Assembly: GCF_002205895.1 (NCBI RefSeq)
Contig: NZ_NJDE01000001.1
Location: 248,001-312,000, forward strand
DNA: 64,000 bases
Reading direction: 5' to 3'
Source: Saccharibacillus sp. O23
Lineage (GTDB): Bacteria; Bacillota; Bacilli; Paenibacillales; Paenibacillaceae
A program made the translations under genes and the position numbers. Positions within the stretch are counted from its first letter, which is position 1. Each line of letters begins with the position of its first letter. Positions 63,120-64,000 of this stretch are shown here, one piece after another. The notes below the pieces were generated by a model, which worked only from the letters and a program-made list of their open reading frames with translations, did not search any database and was not told where the DNA came from.

Positions 63120-63140
63120 GCCCAGCCCCCGTTCCCTGAT

Positions 63141-64000
63141 TTAACGGCCTTTTCCCGGCCTTTTCTCCACGATCGCTATCGAATAATTGCCGGTCGCTTC
63201 GGCCGACAGCACCGCGATCCGCTCCGGCGCTTTCGCGCTGCCGCCGAGCGCGGCCGGAATCTGCCCGCGTTCCAGACACAGCTTGGCCGCCGCGGCTTTC
63301 AGCGTCAGATCGCTGCCCAGACAGTGGCCGAACACTTCGTAGAAACCGTCTGACATATTCGCCGGTTCGGACAGCGCGGAATCGACGGACGTCCGCGCGC
63401 CGCCGGATTGCTCTGCCGAAGGATCGGTCCGCATGCCGGCCGAGACCTGCTGCGGCACGCGATCTTCCGCCGCATAAGAACCCGCCGCGATCGGCATTGG
63501 CGAAGAAGTCTCCTTCGCCGGATGGTCTTCGCAAGCGCGGGACGTTTCGATCGCGCGTCGTTCCGCTTGCCCGAGCGTCGTCCAAGACGCATGGCCCAAT
63601 ACGGCGTCCGGCCGGTATTTGCGCAGAAAACGTTCGATTCGTCCGACCAGTCCGGTTTCTTCCGCCAGCCCTGACGGAAGAAGACCGTAAGCGCCGATGC
63701 CCAGTCCGAACGAGAACGTCTCGCCGATCCGGATATCGGCGTCTTCCGCCGTCAGTCCCGGCAGCGCGGCATCGTCCGCTGCCAAAGCCAATACGACCGC
63801 CGCTTCGTCGACGCGCCGGGCTTCCATGCCTTGAATATGCAGCGATCGTTCCAACTCTTCGTTGTATTCCTCGATCGCGCCCGCCAAGATCAGATCGGCT
63901 TTGCCTTCGGCCAGCAGCAGCCGGGTCAGCAGCAGATGATTGGAACCGAGCAGCATCGTGCTCGGACCTTTGATGCCCAGATCCATCGAGATCGTGCCGA
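63141..64000 (-). CDS. Ketosynthase-like protein lacking the active-site Cys (chain-length-factor-like), C-terminal part; truncated by window edge
   Basis: The visible part is the C-terminal half of a beta-ketoacyl synthase, open to the window edge. The usual TACASG Cys motif reads GPSTMLLGSN, so the nucleophile is missing. His-containing equivalents of the other active-site loops are partly present (LGHASWTTLG and FGHCLGSDLTLKAAAAKL). This is the pattern of a chain length factor (KS-beta) that works with a Cys-containing partner, presumably just beyond the window. It precedes the ketoreductase by 21 bp and runs in the same operon. A substantial insertion (residues rich in Ala, Ser, Glu) lies between the two His loops. 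Confidence 0.78.
   Translation of the reverse strand, partial: GTISMDLGIKGPSTMLLGSNHLLLTRLLLAEGKADLILAGAIEEYNEELERSLHIQGMEARRVDEAAVVLALAADDAALPGLTAEDADIRIGETFSFGLGIGAYGLLPSGLAEETGLVGRIERFLRKYRPDAVLGHASWTTLGQAERRAIETSRACEDHPAKETSSPMPIAAGSYAAEDRVPQQVSAGMRTDPSAEQSGGARTSVDSALSEPANMSDGFYEVFGHCLGSDLTLKAAAAKLCLERGQIPAALGGSAKAPERIAVLSAEATGNYSIAIVEKRPGKGR

Noticed and set aside
1-64000. tRNA or rRNA genes
   Set aside because: No segment with the conserved tRNA or rRNA signatures was noticed on either strand while reading.

Overview
The window looks like a chromosomal segment of a Gram-positive Bacillota, most likely a Paenibacillaceae member of the Paenibacillus/Saccharibacillus type. The grounds are strong GGAGG ribosome binding sites, B. 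subtilis-like gene families (tenA, yjcF, DUF4181, DUF3139, Spo-style small secreted proteins), many intrinsic terminators, cre-like boxes and a high-GC background (judged by eye, not computed). The genus is an inference.

Left part (1-24 kb) is mostly ordinary chromosome. It holds an amino-sugar catabolism start (nanE and a ROK kinase), a TPP-riboswitch-controlled tenA, a McrB/McrC-like pair (DUF2357 nuclease at 5.8-7.7 kb and McrB-type AAA+ ATPase at 10.8-12.8 kb) split by a photolyase, a GNAT enzyme and a secreted protein, a KDPG/KDG module (eda, kdgK, LacI regulator), an MDR oxidoreductase with a MarR regulator behind a clear operator/promoter, and several small secreted or membrane proteins.

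Middle part (24.3-47.3 kb) is a defence island, much of it visibly AT-rich. It contains a C5-methyltransferase with a DUF4928-type putative restriction partner; a PLD-nuclease/SF2 helicase with a MazG-like pyrophosphohydrolase; a tightly coupled four-gene operon (NERD-UvrD helicase, AddB-like protein with iron-sulfur cysteines but no visible nuclease motif, a 63-aa protein, and a second UvrD helicase); a MIG-like G:T mismatch glycosylase; a second C5-methyltransferase system built around a GHKL (MORC/MutL-like) ATPase with two unrecognised partners and two methyltransferases; and a further NERD-UvrD helicase. The PLD-helicase/MazG pair and the last NERD-UvrD gene have native-like GC, so the AT-rich block of about 15 kb seems to sit between older resident genes.

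Right part (47.6-64 kb) holds three tandem DUF4181 paralogues, a copper-amine-oxidase-like/phosphodiester glycosidase exoprotein, an aldo/keto reductase, a KAS III-like enzyme lacking two of three catalytic residues, a GH31 glycosidase with an AraC regulator, and then an operon running off the window: a ketosynthase-like protein without the active-site Cys (chain-length-factor-like), a ketoreductase, an A-PCP-C NRPS, a FabZ-like protein lacking the usual His, and a phosphopantetheinyl transferase. Together these suggest a reducing type II PKS/NRPS hybrid making an acylated amino acid.

No rRNA, tRNA, CRISPR array, integrase or complete insertion sequence was seen.
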